Below, in pieces: positions 10,791-21,009 of a DNA stretch of 64,000 nt. The stretch covers positions 1 through 64,000 of the forward strand of contig CACHRX010000003.1 of NCBI GenBank assembly GCA_902582385.1. Reading direction: 5' to 3'. Each line of letters starts with the position of its first letter. Position 1 is the first letter of the stretch. The position numbers were made by a program, and so were the translations under genes. Source of the DNA: an uncultured Pelagibacteraceae bacterium (GTDB lineage: Bacteria > Pseudomonadota > Alphaproteobacteria > Pelagibacterales > Pelagibacteraceae). The notes under the pieces were generated by a model. The model ran no database searches. It was not told where the DNA came from and saw nothing but the letters and a program-made list of their open reading frames with translations.

Positions 10791-11305
10791 TATATTTTTT
10801 CAACTTTAATATTATTATTTGTAAAAACGCAAATTTCAGATGCTACTTCAATTGCTTTTTTAGCAACTTCTTCAGCGTTCATATTTGTTCCTAATAACAC
10901 TTTTCCAGCAGCTAAAGCGTAGTTACCTCCGGAGCCTATTCCTATTATATCCCCTTCAGGTTCAAGAACATCACCGGTTCCAGAAATTATATAACTATTT
11001 TCTTTATCTCCAATTGCCATTAACGCCTCAAGTCTTCTTAAATATTTATCAGTTCTCCAATCTTTTGCCAATTCCACTGCCGCTCTTGACAAGTTTCCAG
11101 CATGTTTTTCGATCTTTGCTTCCAATCTTTCAAATAAAGTTAATGCATCTGCTGTAGATCCTGCAAAACCAGCAACAACATCTCTTTTTTCAATTTTTCG
11201 AACCTTTGAGGCTGTACTTTTAACCACAGTATTTCCCATACTAACTTGACCGTCGCCTGCTACAACTACTTCGTTGTTTTTCCTTACTAATACAATTGTT
11301 GTCAT
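10790..11305 (-). CDS. hslV: ATP-dependent protease proteolytic subunit HslV
   Basis: [45 protein letters not shown]. Confidence 0.98.
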   Translation of the reverse strand: MTTIVLVRKNNEVVVAGDGQVSMGNTVVKSTASKVRKIEKRDVVAGFAGSTADALTLFERLEAKIEKHAGNLSRAAVELAKDWRTDKYLRRLEALMAIGDKENSYIISGTGDVLEPEGDIIGIGSGGNYALAAGKVLLGTNMNAEEVAKKAIEVASEICVFTNNNIKVEKI

Positions 11306-11397
11306 ATCTATTAAATGGATATTAATTTTGATAGTTCAAGTCCAGGTTTTAGTATTATTGCCATAATTGAATAATATATGTATACCTCTTTTTATTT

Positions 11398-11988
11398 ATG
11401 AAACGTAAAGGTAAAATTAGCAGAAAAACAAAAGAGACCAGTGTAATCGTCGAACTTAATATTGATGGCAAGGGTAAGTATAAGATTAATACTGGAATAG
11501 GATTCCTTAACCATATGTTAGAGCAATTATCTAAACACTCATCTATTGATATGAATATAAAAGTCAAAGGTGATACTCATATAGATCTGCATCATACAAC
11601 TGAAGATTCTGGGATCGCAATAGGTGAAGCATTGAAAAAAGCTTTAAAGAAATCTGTTGGTATCAGAAGGTATGCGCATGCAATGATTCCAATGGATGAA
11701 ACTTTATCGCGTGTTGCAATTGATATTTCAAACAGACCTTATTTAATTTGGAAAGTTAATTTGAAAGTTGAAAAACTTGGTGAGATGGATACTGAACTTT
11801 TTAAAGAGTGGTTTCAAGCTTTTTCTCAAGCAGCAGGAATTACTTTACACGTCGAAAACATTTATGGTGATAATAGTCATCACATTATTGAGTCATGTTT
11901 TAAAGGATTGGCAAGATCATTAAGAACTGCATTAGAAATAGATCCAAGGAATAGAAAAACAATTCCATCTACTAAAGGTTCTTTATAA
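11398..11988 (+). CDS. hisB: Imidazoleglycerol-phosphate dehydratase
   Basis: [47 protein letters not shown]. Confidence 0.98.
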   Translation: MKRKGKISRKTKETSVIVELNIDGKGKYKINTGIGFLNHMLEQLSKHSSIDMNIKVKGDTHIDLHHTTEDSGIAIGEALKKALKKSVGIRRYAHAMIPMDETLSRVAIDISNRPYLIWKVNLKVEKLGEMDTELFKEWFQAFSQAAGITLHVENIYGDNSHHIIESCFKGLARSLRTALEIDPRNRKTIPSTKGSL

Positions 11989-11993
11989 GTTTA

Positions 11994-12620
11994 ATGAATA
12001 TTACAATTGTTGATTATAGTTCGGGCAATATAAGCTCGGTAATAAACTCTTTTAAAGAAGTTGCTAAGGATAAAGTAAATATTGAGGTAACTTCTGAACT
12101 AAATAAGATTAAATTGAGCGATAAAGTAGTTTTACCGGGGCAGGGCTCTTTTAAGAGCTGTGTAGGTGCTTTAAAGAAAATTAAGGGTCTTGAAGATACA
12201 CTTAATGAATTTGCAATTAATAATAAGAAACCACTTCTTGGAATATGTGTTGGATTACAAATGTTTGCAGATATAGGATATGAGGAGACTGAAACCAAAG
12301 GTTTAGGTTGGATATCAGGTAACGTTTCTAAAATAAATAATCAAAATGGAAATTATAAACTTCCTCATATTGGCTGGAATCAAATCAACATTCTTAAAGA
12401 TAGTAAAATTTTTAAAGATATAGAGAATAATTCTCATATGTATTTTGTGCATAGTTATGAGTTTATTCCAAAAGATAAAAATGTAGTTTCTGCGACAACA
12501 GATTATTCATCAAATATTGTTTGCTCTGTCGAAAAAGAAAATATCTTTGGAACCCAATTTCACCCTGAAAAGAGTGATAAAATTGGACTAAAAATAATAG
12601 ATAACTTTATGAATTTATAA
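11994..12620 (+). CDS. hisH: Imidazole glycerol phosphate synthase, glutamine amidotransferase subunit
   Basis: VLPGQGSF, LLGICVGLQMFADIGYEE, YFVHSYEF, FGTQFHPEKS. Confidence 0.97.
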   Translation: MNITIVDYSSGNISSVINSFKEVAKDKVNIEVTSELNKIKLSDKVVLPGQGSFKSCVGALKKIKGLEDTLNEFAINNKKPLLGICVGLQMFADIGYEETETKGLGWISGNVSKINNQNGNYKLPHIGWNQINILKDSKIFKDIENNSHMYFVHSYEFIPKDKNVVSATTDYSSNIVCSVEKENIFGTQFHPEKSDKIGLKIIDNFMNL

Positions 12621-13337
12621 ATGAAAATATTTCCAGCAATAGATATTAAAGACAAAAAGTGTGTGAGGTTAGTCAAAGGAGACTTTGATAATAAAACTGA
12701 ATATAAAATGTCACCATTTGAACAAGCTGAAAAATATAAAGATCATGGATTTAAAAATTTACACATTGTTGATCTTGATGGAGCTTTAACTGGTAAAACA
12801 ATAAATCTAGGTATTATTCAAGATATAGTTTATAAATTCAATTTAAAGGTTGAGATAGGTGGTGGTATTAGAAATCTTGACAGTATTCAAAAATATATCG
12901 ATGTGGGTGTTGATAAAGTAATTTTAGGTAGTGCTGCTATAAAAGATAAAGATTTTTTAAAAAAAGCGTGTGAAAAATTTCCAAACAAAATTGCTTTAGG
13001 CCTAGATGCTAAAAAAGGTTATTTATCTGTATCTGGGTGGAAGGAAAATTCTAATCAATCGACTATGGATTACTTAAAGGAAGTTAATGATTATGGTGTT
13101 AGCAGATTAATCTATACTGATATTAATCGTGATGGAATGAAGCAAAGCCCAAATTTTGATGAAACATCAAAAGTTGCCGAGAAATCAAATTGTCCTGTTA
13201 TTATTTCTGGTGGAGTTTCATCATTAGAAGACATTAAAATAGCAAAAACATTGCAAAATATTGAAGGTATAATAGTTGGTAAAGCTATTTATGATGGTGA
13301 TATTCAATTAGAGGAATTAGTGAAAGAAGATGCTTAA
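12621..13337 (+). CDS. hisA: ProFAR isomerase
   Basis: [41 protein letters not shown]. Confidence 0.98.
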   Translation: MKIFPAIDIKDKKCVRLVKGDFDNKTEYKMSPFEQAEKYKDHGFKNLHIVDLDGALTGKTINLGIIQDIVYKFNLKVEIGGGIRNLDSIQKYIDVGVDKVILGSAAIKDKDFLKKACEKFPNKIALGLDAKKGYLSVSGWKENSNQSTMDYLKEVNDYGVSRLIYTDINRDGMKQSPNFDETSKVAEKSNCPVIISGGVSSLEDIKIAKTLQNIEGIIVGKAIYDGDIQLEELVKEDA

Positions 13338-14085
13338 AAATAGAATAATTCCTTGTTTAGATGTTAAGAATGGACGTGTAGTTAAAGGTATCAACTTTGT
13401 AGATTTAAAAGATGCAGGAGATCCTGTTGAACAAGCCAAAATTTATAGTGATGGTGGAGCAGATGAAATTTGTTTTTTAGATATAACAGCATCTAACGAA
13501 AATAGAGATATTATTTATGATGTTGTAGAAAAAACTTCAAAAAAGTGTTTTGTTCCCTTAACAGTCGGTGGAGGAGTTAGAAGTATAGAAGATATAAATA
13601 AACTACTCAATTGTGGTGCCGATAAAGTTTCTATAAATACAGCTGCAGTAGAAAATTCAAAAATTGTTATTGATAGTTCAAAAAAATTTGGATCCCAATG
13701 TATTGTTGTTGCAATTGATGCAAAAAAAAATGGAGATAAATGGGAAGTTTTTACTTACGGAGGCAGGAATAATAGTGGTATAGATGCTTTGGATTACGCA
13801 AAAAAAATGGAAGAATATGGCGCTGGAGAATTATTAATAACTTCTATGGATAGAGATGGAACTCAAGTTGGTTACGATATTGAATTAATGTCAAAAATTT
13901 CTTCTAAAGTAAATATTCCAGTAATAGCCTCAGGAGGTGTTGGTAATTTAGATCATTTAGTTGATGGAATTAAATTAGGGAAGGCCAGTGCAGTTCTCGC
14001 AGCATCTATTTTTCATTACGGGAAACATTCAGTAAAAGAAGCGAAGGAATATTTGGACTCAAAAGGAATACCTGTTAGAATTTAA
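13330..14085 (+). CDS. hisF: Imidazole glycerol phosphate synthase, cyclase subunit
   Basis: [56 protein letters not shown]. Confidence 0.98.
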   Translation: MLKNRIIPCLDVKNGRVVKGINFVDLKDAGDPVEQAKIYSDGGADEICFLDITASNENRDIIYDVVEKTSKKCFVPLTVGGGVRSIEDINKLLNCGADKVSINTAAVENSKIVIDSSKKFGSQCIVVAIDAKKNGDKWEVFTYGGRNNSGIDALDYAKKMEEYGAGELLITSMDRDGTQVGYDIELMSKISSKVNIPVIASGGVGNLDHLVDGIKLGKASAVLAASIFHYGKHSVKEAKEYLDSKGIPVRI

Positions 14086-14086
14086 T

Positions 14087-14359
14087 ATGCTTAATACTTT
14101 GGAAAGTTTGTTTAATCTTGCTAGAGAAAGAAAGAAATCCCCTATAGATGACTCTTACACAAATAAGTTACTTAGTGATAAATCTTTAAGTAAAAAAAAA
14201 GTCCTAGAGGAAATTAATGAACTAATTGAGGCGGTTGACAACGACTCAAATAAAATTCATGAGGCTGCAGATGTTTTTTATCATTTAATAATGTACCTAG
14301 AGGCGAATGATATAAAAGTAGAAGATATTATGAATGAACTTAATAAAAGAAAAAAATGA
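14087..14359 (+). CDS. hisE: Phosphoribosyl-ATP pyrophosphohydrolase
   Basis: 90 aa MazG-like fold, SYTNKLLSDKSLSKKKVLEEINELIEAV...EAADVFYHLIMYLE; end of his operon. Confidence 0.92.
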   Translation: MLNTLESLFNLARERKKSPIDDSYTNKLLSDKSLSKKKVLEEINELIEAVDNDSNKIHEAADVFYHLIMYLEANDIKVEDIMNELNKRKK

Positions 14360-14721
14360 GTTACGATGATAATAATATTTTTGCTAAAATTTTAAGAGGA
14401 GAAATACCCTGTAAAAAGATTTACGAAGATAATTTTGTATTATCATTTTATGATATAAATCCTCAAAAAAAAATTCATGCTTTAGTAATACCAAAAGGTA
14501 AATATGTTGATCTTGATGACTTTAGTATAAATGCGTCATCAGATGAGATGGTGGGCTTATTAAAAGGAATAAACACTGTTGCTAAAAAACTTAAAATTTC
14601 TGTTGATACAGGAAAAGGTTATAGGGCTCTGGCAAATATTAGTGAGGATGGAGGCCAAGAGGTGCCACATTTACATTTCCACTTATTTGGAGGTGAAAAA
14701 GTAGGTAAAATGGTTGAGTGA
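14356..14721 (+). CDS. HIT family protein
   Basis: DNNIFAKILRGEIPCKKIYEDN..., histidine triad HLHFHLFGG. Confidence 0.95.
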   Translation: MSYDDNNIFAKILRGEIPCKKIYEDNFVLSFYDINPQKKIHALVIPKGKYVDLDDFSINASSDEMVGLLKGINTVAKKLKISVDTGKGYRALANISEDGGQEVPHLHFHLFGGEKVGKMVE

Positions 14722-15218
14722 AAAAAGTTAAAAGAAATTATTTAGAAATAAATTTTTTAAAGGATTTAAAAGAGTCCCCTCCTTTTTCAAAGAATTATTC
14801 AGTTACTCTTGTAGATCCAACTGATTTTCAACTTAATAAATTTTTTTATAAAACTATTGGAAAAAAACACCATTGGGTAGATCGTTTAGTTTGGACTCAA
14901 AAACAATGGATTGATTATGTCTCAGATAAAAATGTAAAAACTTATGTTTTAAAAAATGAAAAAGAATTAGCAGGTTATTTCGAGCTTATTTTACATTCAG
15001 AAAAAGATGAAGTTGAGATAGCTTATTTAGGACTATTAGAAGAATATCAAAACAAGAGATTAGGTTCGTATTTATTATCAGTGGCTATCAAAAATTCATT
15101 TTTGAATAAACCAAAAAGAGTTTGGGTACATACTTGTTCTTTAGATCACAAAAATGCATTAAATAATTATTTGTCTAGAGGTATGAAAATTTTTATGACA
15201 AAAACTGCTGAAATTTGA
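14718..15218 (+). CDS. GNAT family N-acetyltransferase
   Basis: EVEIAYLGLLEEYQNKRLGSYLLSVAIKNSF acetyl-CoA-binding region; non-ATG start. Confidence 0.82.
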   Translation: MKKVKRNYLEINFLKDLKESPPFSKNYSVTLVDPTDFQLNKFFYKTIGKKHHWVDRLVWTQKQWIDYVSDKNVKTYVLKNEKELAGYFELILHSEKDEVEIAYLGLLEEYQNKRLGSYLLSVAIKNSFLNKPKRVWVHTCSLDHKNALNNYLSRGMKIFMTKTAEI

Positions 15219-16090
15219 TAACCGTATATTTTATGGGAGTATTTAGGAAAATTAGAGATTTTATAACTTTTAGAAATTATAGAAAAAGAAATGACAGGGT
15301 AGCAAATTATCTAAAAGATATTAGGGAATTGATTTTGAATGATCAACAAGATTTAATTATAAGCCAAAGCAAAAATCCTCTCAATAAGTATGGTAAAAAA
15401 TTTTTTTCTCAGTCTGATGAAGACGGAATTACAATTGAAATAATAAAAAGAATTAATTGTTTAAAAGGGGGGACTTTCATTGAATTTGGTGTTGGAGATG
15501 GAACAGAAAATAATACCCTAATTTTGAAAGCTTTGGGCTGGAAGGGTTTTTGGGTTGGGAATGAAAAATTAAAGATTAATTATAATAATTCAAAAAATTT
15601 TTCATATATTCAAAGTTTTGTAGATTTAGAAAATATTATTGATTTACTAAAAAAAGGTTTAGCTTCTATAGGAGATGACCAAATAGATATTATTTCAATA
15701 GATTTAGATGGAAACGATTATTACTTTTTAGAGGAAATAATTAAGAATAATTTTAAACCAAAATTATTTATAGTGGAGTACAATGGAAAATTTCCACCTC
15801 CAATTAAATGGCAAATTGAATACAAAAAAGATCACAAGTGGAAGGGAGACGATTATTTTGGTGCATCTTTGTCGACTTACGATAATTTCTTTGAAAAAAA
15901 TGGTTATAAACTTATATGTTGTAATGCCCATACAGGTGCGAATGCTTATTTTATAAAAAAAGAATTTTTTAATTTGTTTAATGAAGTACCGGATAAAATT
16001 GAAGATATATATATGAAACCAAGATATATGCTAAATAATTATTTAAGATTTCCAATTTCTTTAAAAACTATTAATAAATTTTTTAGTTAG
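15215..16090 (+). CDS. FkbM/SAM-methyltransferase-like protein of unknown substrate
   Basis: FFSQSDEDGITIEII...GTFIEFGVGDGTENNTLIL...WKGFWVGNEK...DIISIDLDGNDYYFLEEI; ATG at 15233 is a plausible alternative start to the TTG at 15215. Confidence 0.6.
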   Translation: MITVYFMGVFRKIRDFITFRNYRKRNDRVANYLKDIRELILNDQQDLIISQSKNPLNKYGKKFFSQSDEDGITIEIIKRINCLKGGTFIEFGVGDGTENNTLILKALGWKGFWVGNEKLKINYNNSKNFSYIQSFVDLENIIDLLKKGLASIGDDQIDIISIDLDGNDYYFLEEIIKNNFKPKLFIVEYNGKFPPPIKWQIEYKKDHKWKGDDYFGASLSTYDNFFEKNGYKLICCNAHTGANAYFIKKEFFNLFNEVPDKIEDIYMKPRYMLNNYLRFPISLKTINKFFS

Positions 16091-16628
16091 TGGGTAAAAG
16101 AAAAATATTTTTATTTATTTGTTTGTTTTTAATAAAAGAAGACAAGTAGGTAATACTTAAATTTTGATATATATCAACTGTTTGCCACCCAATTAGATTA
16201 TATGTATCTCTATCAAAAAAAATATTTATTTCATTTTCATTTTCAAAAAATTTGTAATTTATAAATTTATTATTTATATTTTTGAATTCAAGATTTTCAA
16301 TTTTACTAAGTAAATATTTTTTATCTAAAATTTGACTCAGAGGGGTTTTGTCTATTGGATAGATGTAGTAGCTACTTGAAGTTTTGATAACTAATGATTT
16401 TCCATTAGATACCATAATTTTTTGGTTCCCTAAGTCATATTTACAATAAATCTTTTTTGGATATTCTAGAATACAATTACCTTTTTCAGTTTTCCCACCG
16501 ATATTTTGCTCAAACTCAAAAGTAAGATTATCAATATTTTCAAGATTTTGAATTATATTTTCTTTTATTGACGCCCTAGTGTCTGTAAAAGAAAATATTA
16601 TAAAAAAAAGGATAAAAAATTTTTTCAT
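16083..16628 (-). CDS. lolA: Outer-membrane lipoprotein carrier protein LolA-like
   Basis: Signal peptide plus NLTFEFEQNIGGKTEKGNCILEYPKKIYCKYD; adjacent downstream of ftsK as in other alphaproteobacteria. Confidence 0.82.
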   Translation of the reverse strand: MKKFFILFFIIFSFTDTRASIKENIIQNLENIDNLTFEFEQNIGGKTEKGNCILEYPKKIYCKYDLGNQKIMVSNGKSLVIKTSSSYYIYPIDKTPLSQILDKKYLLSKIENLEFKNINNKFINYKFFENENEINIFFDRDTYNLIGWQTVDIYQNLSITYLSSFIKNKQINKNIFLLPTN

Positions 16629-18751
16629 TATAGAACATCTCTTTTTCCAACATGATTTGCTTTGCTTACAATTCCATCAACCTCCATCATATCAATTATT
16701 CTTGCTGCACGATTATAACCAATTTGAAGTTTTCTTTGAAGAAAAGATGTTGAAGCCTTTCCCTCTGATCTTATTATTTCTACCGCTGTTTGATAAAGCT
16801 CATCTTTATCACCCTGATTTGGTGATTTCTCACTAATTTCTTTTTCATCAACATAATTTAAAATTTCATCTACATAATCTGGTTCAGCTTGAGATCTTAA
16901 AAAGTTATTTATTTTTTCAATTTCATTATCAGATACAAAAGGGGCATGAATTCTAAGAATCCTATTTGCTGAAGACATATATAACATATCTCCTTTACCC
17001 AATAATTGTTCAGCTCCTTGTTCCCCTAAAATTGTTCTACTGTCTATTTTTGAAGTCACTTGAAAAGAAATTCTGGTTGGAAAATTTGCTTTAATAGTCC
17101 CGGTAATGACATCCACACTTGGCCTTTGAGTAGCCATAATAATATGAATGCCAGCTGCTCTAGCCATTTGAGATAATTTTTGAATATAGTTCTCTATTTC
17201 TTTACTTGCCACAAGCATTAGATCAGACATTTCATCTACAACAACCACTATATAAGGCATAGGAAGTTTATGTTTAGTATTATAACTATCAATATTTCTA
17301 ACACCTTCTTTTGTCATCAACCTATACCTACTTTCCATTTCTTTTACGACCCAGCCTAATACTGAGGCAGCTTTTTTAGCTTCAGTAATAACAGGACATA
17401 ATAAATGTGGAATACCTTCATAAGCCGAGAGCTCTAACATTTTAGGATCAATCAAGATAAATTTACATTTGTCTGGAGTATGTCTGTAAAGAAGTGATAA
17501 AATTATTGTATTAATGCAAACTGATTTTCCTGATCCAGTAGTACCAGCAATTAGCAAATGTGGCATTGAAGCTAAATCCCCAATAATTGGATTTCCTGAA
17601 ATATTTTTTCCTAACGCTACAGGGAGTTTTATTTCTCTTTTCTTAAAGTCAGTATTATTTAAAATTTCACTTAAGTAAACATTTTCTCTAGAATTATTTG
17701 GCAATTCAATACCTACCGTATTACTACCAGAAATAGTTGCAATTCTGGCTGATTCTGAACTTGTATTTCTAGCAATATCATCTGAAAGATTTACAATTTT
17801 AGAAACTTTTACACCAGGAGCTGGTTCAAATTCATTTAAAGTAACCACTGGACCTCTGCTAACTTTTTTAATATTTCCATTGACACCAAAATCTAATAAA
17901 ATTTTTTCAAGAAATTTAGGATCATATGCTTCCTCATTATTTAAATCCCTGTTTTCTCTTTTGTCTATTTTTTTTAATAATTCTAAGTTTGGCAATCTAA
18001 ATTTCATTTTTTCACTTTCTTTAATTTTATCAGCTTTAATGAAAGGTAAATCTTCTTGAATTAAATTTTTAATTTCATCTTGAGGTATATATTCTTCAAT
18101 TATTTCACTTTTATCAGTATAGTTTTTACTTTGATTTTTATTTTTTAAATCAAATATGATTTTTAGAAATCCCCAAAATTTTCTTGGACTAAAGTTTACA
18201 CTTACTAAAAATAAAATAATAATTAAAATAATTAAAAAATAGTAAGCAATTTGATTATTTAGATTAATTAAATTTTGTAGAAAAGTGTTATTTAGATAAT
18301 TTCCAATGAACCCACCATTGCCATTTATATAAAGGCTAAAGGCGCTTTTATAAAAAAAACTAAAAAATAATGATCCAAAAATAGAATACAAAATGAGAAA
18401 AAAAGCATTCTCAACTATTAAAAAAAAATCTTTACTTCTAAAAATATTAATACCTGTAAAAATAAAAGTGAAAGATACAAGATATGAAATTAGACCAATT
18501 GATTGAAGAAAAAGATCTGATACATAACTTCCCTGAAATCCAAGTAAATTTTTAATTTCTGTATTTTTAGGAAAAATAAAATTAGGATCTTCGGGGGAAT
18601 ATGAAATCAGAGCAATAAATAGTAAAATTCCAAAGCATATTATTATAATACCAAATGCTTCTATTAGTCTATGAATTGAGAATTGTAATGCAGTATTAGC
18701 TATCTTTTTAATATTCATATTTAAAAAATCTAATTTATCACTTTGTATCAT
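16628..18751 (-). CDS. ftsK: DNA translocase FtsK
   Basis: Four N-terminal TM segments, LLIAGTTGSGKSVCINTIILSLLYRHTPD, C-terminal gamma winged helix (STSFLQRKLQIGYNRAARIIDMME). Confidence 0.97.
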   Translation of the reverse strand: MIQSDKLDFLNMNIKKIANTALQFSIHRLIEAFGIIIICFGILLFIALISYSPEDPNFIFPKNTEIKNLLGFQGSYVSDLFLQSIGLISYLVSFTFIFTGINIFRSKDFFLIVENAFFLILYSIFGSLFFSFFYKSAFSLYINGNGGFIGNYLNNTFLQNLINLNNQIAYYFLIILIIILFLVSVNFSPRKFWGFLKIIFDLKNKNQSKNYTDKSEIIEEYIPQDEIKNLIQEDLPFIKADKIKESEKMKFRLPNLELLKKIDKRENRDLNNEEAYDPKFLEKILLDFGVNGNIKKVSRGPVVTLNEFEPAPGVKVSKIVNLSDDIARNTSSESARIATISGSNTVGIELPNNSRENVYLSEILNNTDFKKREIKLPVALGKNISGNPIIGDLASMPHLLIAGTTGSGKSVCINTIILSLLYRHTPDKCKFILIDPKMLELSAYEGIPHLLCPVITEAKKAASVLGWVVKEMESRYRLMTKEGVRNIDSYNTKHKLPMPYIVVVVDEMSDLMLVASKEIENYIQKLSQMARAAGIHIIMATQRPSVDVITGTIKANFPTRISFQVTSKIDSRTILGEQGAEQLLGKGDMLYMSSANRILRIHAPFVSDNEIEKINNFLRSQAEPDYVDEILNYVDEKEISEKSPNQGDKDELYQTAVEIIRSEGKASTSFLQRKLQIGYNRAARIIDMMEVDGIVSKANHVGKRDVL

Positions 18752-18780
18752 CTAATTTTTATTGTTAAAATTAATTTGTT

Positions 18781-19863
18781 ATGAAAGTTTGTATTATAGG
18801 AGGTGGACTTGTGGGGTTAGCTCTTGCCAGAGTCTTAGCTCTGAAAGAGATATCAGTTGATATTTTGTCTGATAGGAATATTAATAAGTATAAAATAGAC
18901 CGTACTATAGGTATTTCAAATTCTAATATCAAATATTTTAATGAAAATATTGAAAATATCGAAAAAATTTTATGGGACGTAAATAATATAAAAGTATATA
19001 CGGAAAATTTTCTTAATAATGAAATCTTAAATTTTGAAAATACAAATGAAAATATTTTTTCAATAGTTAAAAATTATGAATTATATGAAATTTTAAATAA
19101 AAATTTAAAAAAAAATAAATTTGTAAAATATAAAAAAGATATGAATTATGAAAACTTACTAAAAGAAAAATATAAACTGATAATCAATTGTAATCCCAGC
19201 CATCAAATAACTAAAAAATTTTTTTCTAATAAATTAGAAAAAAAATATAATAGTTATGCATACACAACTTTAATAAATCACAAAAAAATCTATGAAAATA
19301 ATACCGCAGTTCAGATTTTTACAAATAATGGACCTATTGCATTTTTACCAATTTCTAATACCCAAACTTCAGTTGTTTACTCTTTAAGAGTAAAGAGTTC
19401 TAAAAAGGAGACAAATGTTAAAGATTTAATAAAAAAATTTAACCCCAATTATAAGATTATTAGCATTAATGATATTTCTAGGTTTGAATTAATATCCTCT
19501 AATTTAAGAAATTATTATAAGGGTAATATTTTAGCTTTTGGGGATTTACTTCATAAAATCCACCCACTTGCAGGACAAGGTTTTAACATGTGTCTAAGAG
19601 ATATAAAACTTTTATCAAAAATAATTGATAATAAAATGAACATTGGTTTAGACCTTGACAATTCTGTTTGTTATGAATTTCAAAAAAATATTAAGGATAA
19701 GAATTTTATTTTTTCAATGGGTATTGATCTGATATATGAATTATTCAATTTTGAAAGTAAATTTAAAACTCAACTAATTAGTAAATCTATAAACATGATA
19801 GGTAAGAATAAGTCTATAAATTCTTTTTTTAAAAAATTTGCTGATAGTGGATTACGAATTTAA
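18781..19863 (+). CDS. UbiH/UbiF-family FAD-dependent hydroxylase (ubiquinone biosynthesis)
   Basis: GGGLVGLALARVLALKEI; FGDLLHKIHPLAGQGFNMCLRDIKLL. Confidence 0.85.
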   Translation: MKVCIIGGGLVGLALARVLALKEISVDILSDRNINKYKIDRTIGISNSNIKYFNENIENIEKILWDVNNIKVYTENFLNNEILNFENTNENIFSIVKNYELYEILNKNLKKNKFVKYKKDMNYENLLKEKYKLIINCNPSHQITKKFFSNKLEKKYNSYAYTTLINHKKIYENNTAVQIFTNNGPIAFLPISNTQTSVVYSLRVKSSKKETNVKDLIKKFNPNYKIISINDISRFELISSNLRNYYKGNILAFGDLLHKIHPLAGQGFNMCLRDIKLLSKIIDNKMNIGLDLDNSVCYEFQKNIKDKNFIFSMGIDLIYELFNFESKFKTQLISKSINMIGKNKSINSFFKKFADSGLRI

Positions 19864-19865
19864 AT

Positions 19866-20513
19866 TTACTGGAGTGTAGTATTGTTATATTGATCGTAAT
19901 TATATGTACTTAAAATTTCTGAAATTTTAGTTTTTCTTATACTTAAATTTTTGGTTTCTAGTAAAACTTGTTTTTCCTCTAAGCTAAATGGTGATGCCAT
20001 AGCTAAAGCGTTTATTGTTTCATCTAAACTTTGTTTTTCTAGTGCTTTCCAATTTATTATAAATCCTTTTTTTTCAAATAATGATTTTAAATCTTTAAAA
20101 ATTAATTCTAAATCAGAAAATTTAACTTCTTCTTTATTTTCATCTAAATCTTGTAAGTAATTTTCGAAATTTATTTTATATTCTCTATATTTTTTTTCAT
20201 TTTTTGTTTCTTCTATAATTTGAAACCTAATAATCCCTTTTAAATCAATTTCATATCTTCCATCTTCAGTTTCCTTAAAACTTGTTATTCTACCGAGACA
20301 ACCTATTTCGTGAAGTTCAACTGAATCTTCTTGAGAATTTTTAAGCAATTTAGGTTGTATCATTCCTATTAGTTTATTTGTTTTCATACTATCATTTATC
20401 ATCTCAATATATCTTGGTTCAAAAATATTAAGTGGAACAGTGGTCTTGGGAAAAATTATAAAGTTACCAAGTGGAAAAACAGCAATTTTTTTTGGTAGAT
20501 CGTCTTTTTTCAT
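19866..20513 (-). CDS. LON peptidase substrate-binding domain protein
   Basis: AVFPLGNFIIFPKTTVPLNIFEPRYIEMINDSMKTNKLIGMIQPK; ELHEIGCLGRITSFKETEDGRYEIDLKGIIRF. Confidence 0.92.
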   Translation of the reverse strand: MKKDDLPKKIAVFPLGNFIIFPKTTVPLNIFEPRYIEMINDSMKTNKLIGMIQPKLLKNSQEDSVELHEIGCLGRITSFKETEDGRYEIDLKGIIRFQIIEETKNEKKYREYKINFENYLQDLDENKEEVKFSDLELIFKDLKSLFEKKGFIINWKALEKQSLDETINALAMASPFSLEEKQVLLETKNLSIRKTKISEILSTYNYDQYNNTTLQ

Positions 20514-20582
20514 ATAACCTCATTATAACATATTTAATATTACTTGAATTAAAAAAAACAACTAATTATAATATTTTTAATT

Positions 20583-20657
20583 GCGGGCATAGCTCAGTGG
20601 TAGAGCGTCTCGTTGCCAACGAGAAGGTCGAGGGTTCGACCCCCTTTGCCCGCTCCA
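20583..20657 (+). tRNA. tRNA-Gly (GCC), CCA encoded
   Basis: Cloverleaf: acceptor GCGGGCA/TGCCCGC, anticodon stem-loop TCTCG-TTGCCAA-CGAGA, T-arm GAGGGTTCGACCCCC, terminal TCCA. Confidence 0.97.
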
Positions 20658-20664
20658 ATATAGT

Positions 20665-21009
20665 ATGAATGATTTATTAAAAAAAAAATGTGCTCCATGT
20701 GAAGGGGGTGTACTACCTTTAGATGTCTCTGAAATCCATAAATATCAAAAAAAGGTAGATGGTTGGGATATAATTAAGAATAAAAAGAACATTTATTTAT
20801 TAGAAAAAAATTTTAAATTTGAAAATTTTGAAAAAAGTTTAGATTTCATAAATAAAGTTGGAAAAATTTCTGATGAAGAGGGTCATCATCCAGATATTTT
20901 GTTTGGTTGGGGATATGCAAAAATAAATATTACAACACATGCAATAGAGGGTTTGTCTGAAAATGATTTTATTTTAGCAGCAAAAATTGACCAAACTTTT
21001 AGTGTCTAA
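20665..21009 (+). CDS. phhB: Pterin-4a-carbinolamine dehydratase-like protein
   Basis: FKFENFEKSLDFINKVGKISDEEGHHPDILFGWGYAKINITTHAIEGLSENDFILAAKID. Confidence 0.93.
   Translation: MNDLLKKKCAPCEGGVLPLDVSEIHKYQKKVDGWDIIKNKKNIYLLEKNFKFENFEKSLDFINKVGKISDEEGHHPDILFGWGYAKINITTHAIEGLSENDFILAAKIDQTFSV

Noticed and set aside
10885-11157. 90-aa ORF antisense to hslV
   Set aside because: Shadow ORF; hslV is unambiguous.
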